Positions 1 to 8,162 of a stretch of 63,851 nucleotides of DNA are shown piece by piece. How positions within the stretch are numbered: position 1 is the stretch's first letter; each line of letters begins with the position of its first letter. The notes beneath the pieces were generated by a model. That model made no database searches. It was not told where the DNA came from and saw only the letters and a program-made list of their open reading frames with translations. The DNA lies in NCBI RefSeq assembly GCF_022340605.1, contig NZ_JAJDNQ010000039.1, forward strand, positions 1 through 63,851, written 5' to 3'. This stretch comes from Thiohalocapsa sp. GTDB taxonomy: Bacteria; Pseudomonadota; Gammaproteobacteria; Chromatiales; Chromatiaceae. A program made the position numbers and the translations under genes.

Positions 1-426
1 GCGCTGAGCAAGCTGCCGCTGTACGGCGCGGTGGGCATCCCCGAGGTCTGGATCTGGCGCCAGCATGCGCTGGAGATCCACGTGCTCGACCAAGCGCAAG
101 GCACCTATCGGCGCAGCTCCGCGAGCCGCCTGCTGCCCGAGCTGGACGTCGAGTTGCGCGCGGCGCATGTGCAGATGCCGGACCAGTACGACGCGGTGCG
201 CGCGTTCCGGCGGGCGCTTGCGGGGCAGCGGATGACGCCCAGAAGGGGCAGTGCTCGGTCCATGGGAGCGCCGTCCCCGGCGCGATCGATCCGGGCGGCC
301 GGATCGCGCCGGGGACGGCGCTCCCACGTCGGCGAGACTGCGAAAACATTCGGTGTAGCAGTGCTTGTGGGAGCGGCACGCTCGGTGCCGCGACCGGCGC
401 CAAGGCAAGAGACAACGCCCCAATAA
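1..426 (+). CDS. Uma2-family (DUF820) nuclease-like protein, C-terminal fragment
   Basis: Frame 1 is open from the left edge; the true start lies outside the window. The first residues (KLPLYGAVGIPEVWIW) match the block near the end of Uma2/DUF820 proteins, a PD-(D/E)XK-fold family of unproven biological role that is common as dispersed copies. The plausible family sequence ends near residue 75. The remaining codons run through a perfect palindrome at 263-326 and are Arg/Ala/Pro-rich, so the C-terminal tail was probably created by repeat insertion that removed the original stop. The family call rests on this short C-terminal block only. Confidence 0.6.
   Translation, partial: ALSKLPLYGAVGIPEVWIWRQHALEIHVLDQAQGTYRRSSASRLLPELDVELRAAHVQMPDQYDAVRAFRRALAGQRMTPRRGSARSMGAPSPARSIRAAGSRRGRRSHVGETAKTFGVAVLVGAARSVPRPAPRQETTPQ
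263..326. repeat. Perfect 25-bp-arm palindrome of the GTGGGAGCG repeat family
   Basis: Positions 263-287 are the exact reverse complement of 302-326, with a 14-base GC-rich loop. The outer end reads TGGGAGCG and CGCTCCCA. Related but less perfect copies occur at 367-487 and near 18490-18570. This is the architecture of REP/BIME-type palindromes that are dispersed by RAYT transposases; no such transposase is visible in the window. Confidence 0.8.
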
Positions 427-487
427 CCGCCAAGCAGCAGCCAGTCGCGCGGCCGTCGTCGCGCCACAAAAGGCAGTGGCGCTCCCA
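367..487. repeat. Second, degenerate copy of the GTGGGAGCG palindrome family
   Basis: The segment opens with GTGGGAGCG and closes with CGCTCCCAC, giving complementary ends about 100 bp apart. An inner hairpin pairs GCGGCAC (373-379) with GTGCCGC (385-391). It overlaps the end of the Uma2 frame and is otherwise non-coding. Confidence 0.55.
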
Positions 488-522
488 CGCTGCCGGCGCG
501 CCTAGAGCAACCGTTATGGGAG

Positions 523-546
523 TCGGGTTAGCGCAGCGTAACCCGA
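523..546. repeat. REP-like palindrome, TCGGGTTA...TAACCCGA type
   Basis: A 24-bp near-perfect palindrome beginning TCGGGTTAGCG and ending CGTAACCCGA. The same unit occurs twice near 11567-11642, and variant forms occur near 27.7 kb and 58.1 kb. It sits between the Uma2 fragment and the end of ubiB, where it could act as a bidirectional terminator or mRNA 3' stabiliser. Confidence 0.7.
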
Positions 547-597
547 TGCTGGACGTCCATAAGCCGTTGATGGATCGAGGTTGGCATGCCCCGGGCC

Positions 598-2259
598 TCA
601 CCGCTCGGCCGCAAACAGCCCTCGCCAAAACAGCGCGAGGCTCATCAACAGCATGGCGCCCGCCACGGCAGGCAGGAGCCAGGGCAGATCGTTCCAGGGC
701 TCGCCGAACAACAGGAGTGCACTGGCGAAGCCTGCGAGACCGAGGGCCCCGAAGGTGGCCAGCAGCCGGCGGTTGTTGTCGCCGATATGCCTGCGGATGG
801 CCTTCAGGTCGGCGGCGACGCCGTCCGGGGCCACGGTCGCCTGGCGCTCCAGGTGATCGACGATGCGCAGCAGGGCCACCGGTACGTCGGGCAGTTCCTC
901 CGCCAGCGTCGGCCAGTTATGCATGGTGCGCTGGATCAACTGCTTGAGGCCGATCTGCTCGCGCATCCAGCGCTCCATGAACGGCTTCGCGGTGGTCCAG
1001 AGATCGAGCTGCGGGTAAAGCTGGCGGCCCAGGCCCTCGATGTGGATCAGAGTCTTCTCCAGCAGCACGAGTTGAGGCTGGATCTCCATGTCGAAGCGCC
1101 GCGCGGTCTGGAACAGGTTCACCAGGAAGTTGCCGAAGCTGATCTCCGCGATGGGCTTCTCGAAGATGGGCTCGCAGACCGTGCGGATGGCGGACTCGAA
1201 TTCCTCCACCCGGGTGCCCGGCGGCACCCAGCCGGACTCCAGGTGCAACTCCGCGACGCGGCGGTAATCGCGGCGGAAGAAGGCCAGCAGGTTCTCCGCC
1301 AGGTAGCGCTGGTCCTCCTTGGTCAGCGTGCCGACGATGCCGAAGTCCACCGAGATGTAGCGCCCGGACGGCTCCACGAAGATGTTGCCCGGATGCATAT
1401 CGGCGTGGAAGAAGTTGTCGCGGAACACCTGGGTGAAGAAGATCTCCACGCCGCGGGTGCCGAGCCGGCGCATGCTGATGCCCTGCGCCTTGAGCTCGTC
1501 GACGCGCGACACCGGCGTGCCGTAGATGCGCTCCATCACCATGACGTTGGTGCGCGTCCAGTCCCAGTACACCTCCGGGATGTACAGGTCCTGGCTGTGC
1601 TTGAAGTTGCGCCGCAGTTGCGAGGCGTTGGCCGCCTCGCGCTGAAGGTTCAGCTCGTCGAGGATGGTCTTCTCGTATTCCCGCACCACCTCCACCGGCC
1701 GCAGCCGGCGGCCGTCCGGCCAGTAGCGCTGGGCGAGGCCGGCGAAGATGAACATCAGCTCCACATCGCGACGGATCACTTTGTCGATGCCGGGGCGCAG
1801 CACCTTGACGATGATCTCGCGCCCGTCCTTGAGCTGCGCGGTGTGCACCTGGGCGACGGACGCGGACGCCAGCGGCGTCTCGTCGAAGGCGTCCAGCACG
1901 TCCTCCACCGGTCGGCCCCAGGCCTTCTCGATGAGGCCGCGCGCCGCGGGGCCCGGAAAGGGCGGCACCCGATCCTGTAGCTTGGCCAGCTCTTCGGCGA
2001 GCTCCGGCGGCAGCAGGTCCACCCGGGTGGATAGGAGCTGGCCAAACTTGATGAAGATGGGCCCCAGTTCCTCCAGCGCCAGGCGCACCCGCACCGGATA
2101 GGCGGGCAGGTCGCGCTTGACCCAGTTCCAGGGCGCGAGCCGCACCAGGAAGCCGAGCGGGCGCAGCGGCGGGATCGACACCACCACCTCGTCCAGCCCG
2201 TGCTTGAGCAGCACCAGGTTGATGTGCAACAGGCGCAGCGCCTGCGGGATGCGAAGCAT
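598..2259 (-). CDS. ubiB: UbiB, ATPase/atypical kinase for ubiquinone biosynthesis
   Basis: The 553-residue product belongs to the ABC1/ADCK/UbiB atypical kinase-like family that supports coenzyme Q assembly at the inner membrane. The diagnostic KxGQ motif (KFGQ, about residues 71-74), the Ala-rich nucleotide loop (ASASVAQVH), the catalytic-loop block HADMHPGN (about 286) and the DFG metal-binding motif (about 305) are present. Two hydrophobic segments at the C-terminus (about 505-550) are the usual UbiB membrane anchor. The length is normal. It is the last gene of a ubiE-ubiJ-ubiB run on the minus strand and starts 156 bp after ubiJ. Confidence 0.96.
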   Translation of the reverse strand: MLRIPQALRLLHINLVLLKHGLDEVVVSIPPLRPLGFLVRLAPWNWVKRDLPAYPVRVRLALEELGPIFIKFGQLLSTRVDLLPPELAEELAKLQDRVPPFPGPAARGLIEKAWGRPVEDVLDAFDETPLASASVAQVHTAQLKDGREIIVKVLRPGIDKVIRRDVELMFIFAGLAQRYWPDGRRLRPVEVVREYEKTILDELNLQREAANASQLRRNFKHSQDLYIPEVYWDWTRTNVMVMERIYGTPVSRVDELKAQGISMRRLGTRGVEIFFTQVFRDNFFHADMHPGNIFVEPSGRYISVDFGIVGTLTKEDQRYLAENLLAFFRRDYRRVAELHLESGWVPPGTRVEEFESAIRTVCEPIFEKPIAEISFGNFLVNLFQTARRFDMEIQPQLVLLEKTLIHIEGLGRQLYPQLDLWTTAKPFMERWMREQIGLKQLIQRTMHNWPTLAEELPDVPVALLRIVDHLERQATVAPDGVAADLKAIRRHIGDNNRRLLATFGALGLAGFASALLLFGEPWNDLPWLLPAVAGAMLLMSLALFWRGLFAAER

Positions 2260-2415
2260 GGTCTGGGCGGGGTTCCTTGGGGTGCGGGCTAGGTGGGAAG
2301 GAGAGACGCTCAGGGGGTGGCGTCGGCGATGGATATCGGCTCGGGGGCCGCGTGTCGCGAAGGTCAGGTCACGGCGCGACAGCGGCCGAATGCGGCGCAG
2401 CGGCGCCGGCGGGCA

Positions 2416-3108
2416 TCACCGCGCCCGCTCCAGCCGCTCCACGCGCGCGGCAAGCCGCTCCACGTCGTCACGCAGGGTATCGACCGCGGCCAGGAAGTCC
2501 GCCAGCTCGTGCCGGCTCGGCAGCACGGCGGCCTCCTCCTGCAGATACTCCCGCAGGTTCTGCCGCGCGATGGTGCCGCTGCGCCCGGCCCAGCGCTCAC
2601 CGGCGCGGGCGCGGCTCGTGAGGTGGTGCGCCAGCGTATCGCCGAGGAGCTTGGAGAGCTGCTCCTCCCAGTCGATGTCGAGATCGCGGAAGACCTCGCC
2701 CAGCACCTGCGCCAGGTGGTTGTCGCCGTCGATCTGCACCGCGCCGGCAAAGACCGCGTCTTCGCGGTGCTCTGCCAGCACCATCGCCAGCAATGCCACC
2801 GGACTGCCGCGTACGATGCAGTCGGGCGCCGCCTCATAGCTGCCGAAGAGGAACAGCCTGCCCTCGCCGGGCACGACGTAGATGCGGGTGCCGAAGCCCG
2901 TCAGCTCCACCAGGAGCACCCGGCCGTGCACCGGCGCGAGCCGGGCGATACTCTCCGGGTCCAGCGCCAGCACGTGGTTGACCATCGCCTCGGCGGCGGC
3001 CAGCACAGCGTCCGGCAGCTGGACGCCGCTGGCATCGCTCGGGCCGGACGCGCTGTCGGTGGCGAGGCCCGTGTCGGAACTGGTATCGGAACCGGGATAA
3101 GCCGTCAT
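2416..3108 (-). CDS. ubiJ: UbiJ, SCP2-domain ubiquinone biosynthesis accessory factor
   Basis: The 230-residue product carries an SCP2-like lipid-binding domain (about residues 35-135) followed by a C-terminal helical, Leu/Arg/Glu-rich segment typical of UbiJ, which binds ubiquinone intermediates in the soluble Ubi complex. The ATG at 3108 overlaps the ubiE stop codon (ATGA), which fixes the start and indicates translational coupling. The longer open frame upstream of this ATG is the antiparallel shadow of ubiE. The call rests on the domain plus the conserved ubiE-ubiJ-ubiB order; the N-terminal 30 residues are Ser/Asp-rich and look variable. Confidence 0.9.
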   Translation of the reverse strand: MTAYPGSDTSSDTGLATDSASGPSDASGVQLPDAVLAAAEAMVNHVLALDPESIARLAPVHGRVLLVELTGFGTRIYVVPGEGRLFLFGSYEAAPDCIVRGSPVALLAMVLAEHREDAVFAGAVQIDGDNHLAQVLGEVFRDLDIDWEEQLSKLLGDTLAHHLTSRARAGERWAGRSGTIARQNLREYLQEEAAVLPSRHELADFLAAVDTLRDDVERLAARVERLERAR

Positions 3109-3851
3109 AGCTTGTAGCCCCGATGGATGGCGACGATGCCGCCGGTGTGGTTCTCGTAGCCGGCGCGCTCGAAGCCCGCCTGCTCCATCATGCCGAGCAG
3201 GGTCTCCTGGTCCGGGTGCATGCGGATGGACTCCGCCAGGTAGCGGTAGCTGGCGGAGTCGCCGGCGACGAATCGGCCCAGCGTCGGCAGCACCGCAAAG
3301 GAGTAGGCGTCGTAGGCCTTGGCCAGCGGCTTGGTGGTGGGGTGCGAGAACTCCAACACCAACGCGCGGCCGCCCGGGCGCAGCACGCGGAACATCTCGT
3401 TCAGCGCCAGCTGCTTGTGGGTGACATTGCGCAGCCCGAAACCGATGGTGATGCAGTCGAAGCTGTCGCTGGCGAAGGGCAGTGCCTCTGCGTTGGCGAG
3501 CACGAAGTCCAGGTTGCCGACGATGCCGGTGTTCACCAGCCGCTCGCGCCCCTGGCGCAGCATGGCCGCGTTGATGTCGGACATGATCACCCGGCCCTGG
3601 GCGCCGACGATGCGCGCGAAGCGCTCGGCGAGATCGCCGGTGCCGGCGGCGAGGTCGAGCACCTGCTGGCCGCGGCGCACGCCGGCCAGCTCCACGGCGC
3701 GGCGCTTCCACAACCGATGGATGCCGAGCGACATCAGGTCGTTCATCAGATCGTAGCGGCTCGCTACGGAGTCGAACACCGCCCGCACCCGGTTCTGCTT
3801 CTCGGCAACGGGCACCTCTTCGTAGCCGAAATGGGTCTTGTCGTCGGTCAT
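3105..3851 (-). CDS. ubiE: UbiE, demethylmenaquinone/2-methoxy-6-polyprenyl-1,4-benzoquinol C-methyltransferase
   Basis: A 248-residue class I SAM methyltransferase. It has the UbiE N-terminal signature ([20 protein letters not shown]), SAM-binding motif I ([13 protein letters not shown]), the GFGLRNV block and the C-terminal [11 protein letters not shown] end, all diagnostic for UbiE/COQ5. It performs the C-methylation step in quinone synthesis. Length is normal. Its TGA overlaps the ubiJ ATG, making it the first gene of the ubi operon. A strong hairpin at 3898-3960 separates it from the DUF971 gene upstream. Confidence 0.97.
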   Translation of the reverse strand: MTDDKTHFGYEEVPVAEKQNRVRAVFDSVASRYDLMNDLMSLGIHRLWKRRAVELAGVRRGQQVLDLAAGTGDLAERFARIVGAQGRVIMSDINAAMLRQGRERLVNTGIVGNLDFVLANAEALPFASDSFDCITIGFGLRNVTHKQLALNEMFRVLRPGGRALVLEFSHPTTKPLAKAYDAYSFAVLPTLGRFVAGDSASYRYLAESIRMHPDQETLLGMMEQAGFERAGYENHTGGIVAIHRGYKL

Positions 3852-3897
3852 GGGCGGTACTTCTTGGATAGGAGTGGCGGGCTATTGTAACCGCATG

Positions 3898-3960
3898 GAA
3901 GAAGGGCCGAGGGCCGAGTGCTGAGCGCCGCTCCCGGCCTTCGGCCCTTGGCCCTTCTTC
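3898..3960. terminator. Strong stem-loop between the DUF971 gene and ubiE
   Basis: Positions 3898-3917 (GAAGAAGGGCCGAGGGCCGA) pair with 3941-3960 with a single mismatch, around a 23-base loop. It begins at the last bases of the DUF971 stop codon, so on the minus strand it lies exactly at that gene's 3' end. No poly-U run follows, so it may be an mRNA-stabilising hairpin, a repeat element or an imperfect terminator rather than a classical intrinsic terminator. Confidence 0.55.
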
Positions 3961-4321
3961 AAGATGGTCGTTCTTTGCGCGTGTACCCGGCCTTCTCCAG
4001 CTCGGCGAGGTAGTCGGCCCAGAGCCCCTCCTGGTTCCTGCCGAGACCGTAGAGGTACTCCCAGGAGTAGATGCCGGTGTTGTGCTCGTCGTCGAAGTGC
4101 AGGCACACGGCATAGTTGCCGACGGGCTCGATCTTGTCGATATTCACGAACTCCTTGCCGGTCTGCAGCACCCGCTGGCCGGGGCCGTGCCCCTGCACCT
4201 CGGCGGACGGGGAATAAACCCGCAGCAGCTCCACGGGCAGCGTGAAGTGGGCGCCGTCGTCGAAGGTGATTTCCAGCACCCGCGAGTTGCGGTGCAGGTT
4301 GAATTCGGTTGGGGTGGGCAT
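3959..4321 (-). CDS. DUF971 (GBBH-like N-terminal domain) protein
   Basis: A 120-residue protein made only of the DUF971 domain, the small domain also found at the N-terminus of gamma-butyrobetaine hydroxylases. The conserved LEITFDDG and the block around the HNTGIYSWEYLY motif are visible. Stand-alone versions are typically found beside hslU and ubiE in gammaproteobacteria, as here; their role is unknown. The start at 4321 (MPTPTEF) is chosen over the upstream frame because AGGAG lies 6 bases before this ATG and the upstream residues are low-complexity Ala/Arg. Confidence 0.85.
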   Translation of the reverse strand: MPTPTEFNLHRNSRVLEITFDDGAHFTLPVELLRVYSPSAEVQGHGPGQRVLQTGKEFVNIDKIEPVGNYAVCLHFDDEHNTGIYSWEYLYGLGRNQEGLWADYLAELEKAGYTRKERPS

Positions 4322-4478
4322 GTCAGGCTCCTGTCGTGTGTCGCGACGGCCGGCAGCGGCCGCGGCGGCGGTTGTAGTTGGGCTGCTGCGGAATTGGGCG
4401 AGGGACCGCCGGAGTTCAACCACGCCGGCACGAACCGCCCCCGGAGGATGCGTCACGAGGATGCGTCACGAGAATGCG

Positions 4479-4967
4479 TCAGGGGGCAAGCCGCCGCACT
4501 TGGCGGGTGTCCAGGTCGACCTCGAACCGTTCACCGCGCTCGTTTTTCACCGTTAGGGCGCTCCTGAACCAGCGGCTGTCGATGTCGGTGATCAGTATGT
4601 CTCGCTTGTCGGCCTCCAGGTCGGCGTCATAGGGGACGTCGTAGACCTTCAACAGCCAAAGTTCCTCGCCGGTGGACAGCCGCGTGGCGAGCAGGTAGCC
4701 GCCGTTCTGACCCAGGCCGCGCTCTTTGCCCCAGCGCAGGGCCTGGTAACGGATGCCGTTGCGCGTGACCGATGGTGGCCCGCCCAAGCCCAGGAAGCGC
4801 TTTTTTTCCACCACGGCCGATGCGCGATCAACCCCGCCCACGTCGGGCTGGGCAGCGCTCCGCGGCGGCCAGACGCAAGCCACGCACACCATGCCGAGTA
4901 GTGCCACGGCCGCGCGATCCGCGCCGCGTGCACGGCTGCGCCCGCCGCCGCTGACGGCTGCCGTCAT
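4479..4967 (-). CDS. Putative secreted hypothetical protein
   Basis: About 162 residues, family not recognised. A basic n-region, a hydrophobic core (AAVALLGMVCVACV) and an Ala-X-Gln end suggest a signal peptide; the rest is a well-behaved, coding-like globular sequence (RNGIRYQALRWG, DILITDIDSRWF). Start is uncertain: 4967 gives the best signal peptide, while GTG 4907 and ATG 4892 are shorter alternatives. The 5' end overlaps the 3' end of the upstream reading frame (4828-5547) in another frame. This is unusual here and suggests a deletion or rearrangement junction. It lies in a segment that interrupts the usual hslU-DUF971 order. Confidence 0.5.
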   Translation of the reverse strand: MTAAVSGGGRSRARGADRAAVALLGMVCVACVWPPRSAAQPDVGGVDRASAVVEKKRFLGLGGPPSVTRNGIRYQALRWGKERGLGQNGGYLLATRLSTGEELWLLKVYDVPYDADLEADKRDILITDIDSRWFRSALTVKNERGERFEVDLDTRQVRRLAP

Positions 4968-5547
4968 CGAACCAGCGTTTGAACGTGGTGGTCGTGGCCG
5001 CATCCGGACTACCCAGTTTGGTGGCCGCATATTCGGCACTCAGCTTGGCCTGGTGCAGCGCCGCGCACATCGTCTTGCGGTTGCTCGCGCTGTAGACCTC
5101 CGATTCGTTGGCCAGCTTGTGCGCGAGATCCTTCTCGGTGCCGCGGATCTCGTCGAACACCCATCGGGAGTAAGCCTTTGGCGGCGACAGGATCCACACG
5201 CTCTGGGCACCGGATTTCTCTGCCCGATACAGATGCTTGAGCATCTTGATGGCGGCGCAACGCTCGCTCAGGCCAGCCGGCCCGGCTTCCTTGTTGCCAG
5301 CGGCGACGATGGTCTCGCCGACGCCGCCGCCGAAGAAAAAGGCGGCGAAGCGTCCCCGACTGCTGTCGGCGAGCTTCTTGCGCAGTCTGTCCAGGCTCGC
5401 CGCATGTGCGGTTTCAGGCCCGCTGGCGCCAAGCAGCGGGGCGATTTGCTGCTTCAGAAATGCCTGCCAGTCCTGTGCGTATCGCGTATCCGTGACAACC
5501 ACGTCGCGCAGCTTTTCGTATGCCTCGGTGAACGAATCCATCGACAT
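4828..5547 (-). CDS. Hypothetical protein, probably 3'-truncated
   Basis: 239 residues from the ATG at 5547 (MSMDSFTEAYEKL), which follows a GAGGG element about 9 bases upstream. Upstream in-frame codons are translated tandem repeats and are excluded. The first 175 residues look like genuine protein (DWQAFLKQQIAPLLGASG, RKTMCAALHQAKLSAEYA). After FKRWFDDGS (about residue 190) the sequence turns into Arg-rich, non-protein-like text that overlaps the next gene. From memory, the N-terminal part resembles proteins whose C-terminal half is a zinc metallopeptidase domain with an HExxH motif. No HExxH is present, so if that resemblance is right the catalytic half is gone. Family assignment is tentative. 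Confidence 0.4.
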   Translation of the reverse strand: MSMDSFTEAYEKLRDVVVTDTRYAQDWQAFLKQQIAPLLGASGPETAHAASLDRLRKKLADSSRGRFAAFFFGGGVGETIVAAGNKEAGPAGLSERCAAIKMLKHLYRAEKSGAQSVWILSPPKAYSRWVFDEIRGTEKDLAHKLANESEVYSASNRKTMCAALHQAKLSAEYAATKLGSPDAATTTTFKRWFDDGSRQRRRAQPCTRRGSRGRGTTRHGVRGLRLAAAERCPARRGRG

Positions 5548-5610
5548 AAGGGTGCCCTCACCTGCGTCCGCTCGAATGAACCGAACTGAATGGGCTGCAA
5601 CGCGAGGCTT

Positions 5611-5733
5611 GCCGGCAAGCCGGAGCGCCGGCGTCTCGCCGGCGAGCCGGAGCGTCGGCGTCTCGCCGGCAAGTCGGAGCGCCGGCGTCTCGCCTGCAAG
5701 TCGGAGCGCCGGCGTCTCGCCGGCGAGCCGGAC
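5611..5733. repeat. 27-bp tandem repeat array, about 4.6 units
   Basis: Four full units (starting at 5611, 5638, 5665 and 5692) and a partial fifth, each GCCGGC(A/G)AG(C/T)CGGAGCG followed by (C/T)CGGCGTCTC. Read on the minus strand this gives the nine-residue repeat RLAGETPAL, but it lies upstream of the best start of the adjacent gene and is probably not translated. The units are inverted relatives of the array at 5817-5925. Confidence 0.85.
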
Positions 5734-5816
5734 CCACGGGTGTTCCGCCCCCGTTGCGAGCGCCTTTGAAAGGACCAGAATCATACTTCGAAGCGCGGGA
5801 GACGTGCCCGATCGGC

Positions 5817-5925
5817 GGCTCGAAGCCGGCGCTCCCAGTGGCCGGCAAGATGCCGGCGCTCCCGGTGGCCGGCAAGATGCCGGCGCTCCCGGTGGCTGGC
5901 AGGATGCCGACGCTCCCAGACGCCG
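5817..5925. repeat. Second 27-bp tandem array, inverted relative of the first
   Basis: Three to four units of TGGCCGGCAAGATGCCGG followed by CGCTCCCGG. Aligned with the reverse complement of the 5611-5733 unit, about 21 of 27 positions agree without a gap, including an 11-base identical core (GCCGGCGCTCC). The two arrays therefore face each other across about 85 bp of unique sequence. No protein-coding role is apparent. Confidence 0.8.
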
Positions 5926-6012
5926 GTTGGGCCTCTGGCGCGCGGTGCCAGAGCCAGGCAGCGCAACACCGAATGGCGCCTACGCCAACACAATCCGGCC
6001 CTCGGGCCCTCC

Positions 6013-7344
6013 TCAAAGGATGTACTGCGAGAGGTCCTCGTCCGCCGCCAGCTCGCCCAGGTTCTGGTCCACATAGGCGGCGTTGATCGTCACCGTCACG
6101 CGGTCCAGCTCGGAGGCGTTGAAGGAGATGTCCTCCAGCAGGCGCTCCATGACGGTGTGCAGGCGCCGGGCGCCGATGTTCTCGGTGTGCTCGTTGACCT
6201 GGTAGGCGATCTCGGCAAGGCGGCGGATGCCGTCGTCGGTGAACTCCAGATTCACGCCTTCGGTGCCGAGCAGGGCGGCGTACTGATCGGTGAGGGACTC
6301 GTCGGGCTCGGTGAGGATGCGCACGAAGTCATCGGTGCTGAGTGCGTCGAGCTCCACGCGGATGGGCAGGCGGCCTTGCAGCTCCGGGATCAGGTCGGAG
6401 GGCTTGGCGAGCTGGAAGGCGCCGGAGGCGATGAACAGGATGTGATCGGTCTTCACGGCTCCGTGCTTGGTGGATACGGTGCTGCCCTCCACCAGCGGCA
6501 GCAGGTCGCGCTGCACGCCCTCGCGGGAGACATCGGCGCCGCCGACGTGCTCGGCACGGCGGGTGACTTTGTCCAGCTCGTCCAGGAAGACGATGCCATT
6601 GTTCTCCACGTTGCTGAGCGCGCGGAGCTTCATTTCCTCTTCGTTCACCAGCTTGGCGGCCTCTTCGTCACGCAGGATCTTGCGGGCCTCCCTGACGCGC
6701 ATGCGCCGACGCCTGGTGCGGTTGGCACCGAGATTCTGAAAGAGCCCCTGAAGCTGGCTCGTCATGTCCTCCATGCCGGGGGGCGCCATGATCTCGACGC
6801 CGAGGTTCACGCTCACCTCGATCTCGATCTCCTTGTCGTCCAGCTCGCCGGCGCGCAGCTTGGCGCGGAACTTCTCGCGGGTGCCGCCACCGGCACTGGT
6901 GCCGCGGCTGTCCTCTTCGAAGCCCGACGGCTTCGGCAGCAGCGCATCCAGGATGCGCTCCTCGGCGGCGGCCTCGGCCCTGCCGGCGTTGGCCTCCATC
7001 TCCTTCTCGCGCTCCATCTTGATGGATATATCGGCGAGATCGCGGACGATGGACTCCACATCGCGGCCAACGTAGCCCACCTCGGTGAACTTGGTGGCCT
7101 CGATCTTGATGAAGGGCGCATCCGCCAGCCTCGCGAGCCGGCGGGCGATCTCGGTCTTGCCGACGCCGGTGGGGCCGATCATCAGGATGTTTTTGGGCGT
7201 GATCTCGGAGTGCATCGGCTCCGGGATCTGCGCCCGCCGCCAGCGGTTGCGGAGCGCGATGGCCACGGCGCGCTTGGCGGCGTCCTGACCGATGATGTGC
7301 TTGTCCAGCTCGGCGACGATGCGCTTGGGTGTGATCTCGGACAT
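6013..7344 (-). CDS. hslU: HslU (ClpY), ATPase subunit of the HslUV protease
   Basis: 443 residues from ATG 7344 ([14 protein letters not shown]); an in-frame TTG four codons upstream is not the family start. The AAA+ features are complete: Walker [10 protein letters not shown] (about 60), the gating-pore motif GYVGRD, the intermediate domain (about 110-240) with an Arg-rich segment, Walker B FLDELDK, and the C-terminal EDLSQYIL tail that docks into HslV. It unfolds substrates and feeds them to HslV in the cytoplasm. It lies 104 bp downstream of hslV on the same strand. Confidence 0.97.
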   Translation of the reverse strand: MSEITPKRIVAELDKHIIGQDAAKRAVAIALRNRWRRAQIPEPMHSEITPKNILMIGPTGVGKTEIARRLARLADAPFIKIEATKFTEVGYVGRDVESIVRDLADISIKMEREKEMEANAGRAEAAAEERILDALLPKPSGFEEDSRGTSAGGGTREKFRAKLRAGELDDKEIEIEVSVNLGVEIMAPPGMEDMTSQLQGLFQNLGANRTRRRRMRVREARKILRDEEAAKLVNEEEMKLRALSNVENNGIVFLDELDKVTRRAEHVGGADVSREGVQRDLLPLVEGSTVSTKHGAVKTDHILFIASGAFQLAKPSDLIPELQGRLPIRVELDALSTDDFVRILTEPDESLTDQYAALLGTEGVNLEFTDDGIRRLAEIAYQVNEHTENIGARRLHTVMERLLEDISFNASELDRVTVTINAAYVDQNLGELAADEDLSQYIL

Positions 7345-7448
7345 GGTTGCCTGCAACGGTGAAGGCCCGGCGCGACGGGCCGCACCGGGCGGGCTGGTGC
7401 GTCTGGGTCTCCGCGCGGTCGACTTCGACCGCTGCCCCGGGCGGGGCC

Positions 7449-7991
7449 TCAGTCGGCGCCCAGTTCCTCCAGCACAAGGTTGTGGTTGGTATAGATGCAG
7501 ATATCGGCGGCGATGCCCAAGGCCCGCTCGACGATATCGCGGGCCGAGAGCTCGGTATTTTCCAGCAAGGCGCGGGCGGCCGCCTGCGCGAAGCCGCTGC
7601 CGGAGCCGATAGACATGAGATCGTGCTCCGGCTCCAGCACATCGCCGGTGCCGGTGAGAATCAGCGATGCATCCAGGTCGGCGACGCAGAGCATGGCCTC
7701 CAGCCGCCGCAGCATGCGGTCGGTGCGCCAGTCCTTGGCCAGTTCCACCGCGGCGCGAGTGAGGTTGCCCTGGTGCTTTTCGAGCTTGCCCTCGAAGCGC
7801 TCGAACAGCGTGAAGGCGTCCGCCGTGGCCCCGGCAAAGCCGGCGATCACCTGGCCCTTGTAGAGCCGGCGCACCTTGCGGGCGTTGCCCTTCATCACCG
7901 TCTGGCCCAGGGAGACCTGCCCGTCACCGCCGATGACGACGGCACCGTTGCGGCGCACGGAGAGGATGGTGGTGCCGTGAAACTGTTCCAT
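7449..7991 (-). CDS. hslV: HslV (ClpQ), peptidase subunit of the HslUV protease
   Basis: 180 residues. The N-terminal threonine peptidase signature [11 protein letters not shown] is present. By analogy, processing after MEQFHG would expose the catalytic Thr. GDGQVSLG, the [17 protein letters not shown] block and the [14 protein letters not shown] segment confirm the family. The mature chain length matches E. coli HslV. It forms dodecamers capped by HslU hexamers and degrades regulators and misfolded proteins. It is first in hslV-hslU. Confidence 0.97.
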   Translation of the reverse strand: MEQFHGTTILSVRRNGAVVIGGDGQVSLGQTVMKGNARKVRRLYKGQVIAGFAGATADAFTLFERFEGKLEKHQGNLTRAAVELAKDWRTDRMLRRLEAMLCVADLDASLILTGTGDVLEPEHDLMSIGSGSGFAQAAARALLENTELSARDIVERALGIAADICIYTNHNLVLEELGAD

Positions 7992-8112
7992 TGCTGTCTG
8001 CCGAGGCGGTGTGGGCCTGAAGCCGGTCTCTGGGAGGCGGTCTCTGCGTCGCGGTGTTTCGGTGCTGGCCTCCGGCGCCGCGGCCGGACGACCAAACCCT
8101 AAATTTTACGCT

Positions 8113-8141
8113 GATATGACGGCCGCGGCCCAAAGCACAAG
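8113..8141 (-). promoter_or_regulatory. Candidate heat-shock (sigma-32) promoter for hslVU
   Basis: On the minus strand, CTTGTG (8141-8136) is followed after about 13-15 bases by CCGTCATAT (8122-8114), resembling the sigma-32 elements CTTGAAA and CCCCATNT. It lies about 120 bp before the hslV start. hslVU is heat-shock controlled in E. coli, which motivates the call; the match is imperfect. Confidence 0.3.
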
Positions 8142-8162
8142 GGGCGGCGCCTCCAGCCGCGC

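Noticed and set aside
586..1980. Long plus-strand open frame opposite ubiB
   Set aside because: His/Gln/Leu/Ala-rich antisense shadow of a high-GC gene; ubiB motifs on the minus strand are decisive.
2416..4113. 565-residue minus-strand frame
   Set aside because: Only its C-terminal part (from ATG 3108) is UbiJ; the rest is an out-of-frame reading of ubiE and the DUF971 gene.
5611..5925. CRISPR array
   Set aside because: The 27-bp units are contiguous with no spacers, and no cas genes are present; these are tandem repeats.
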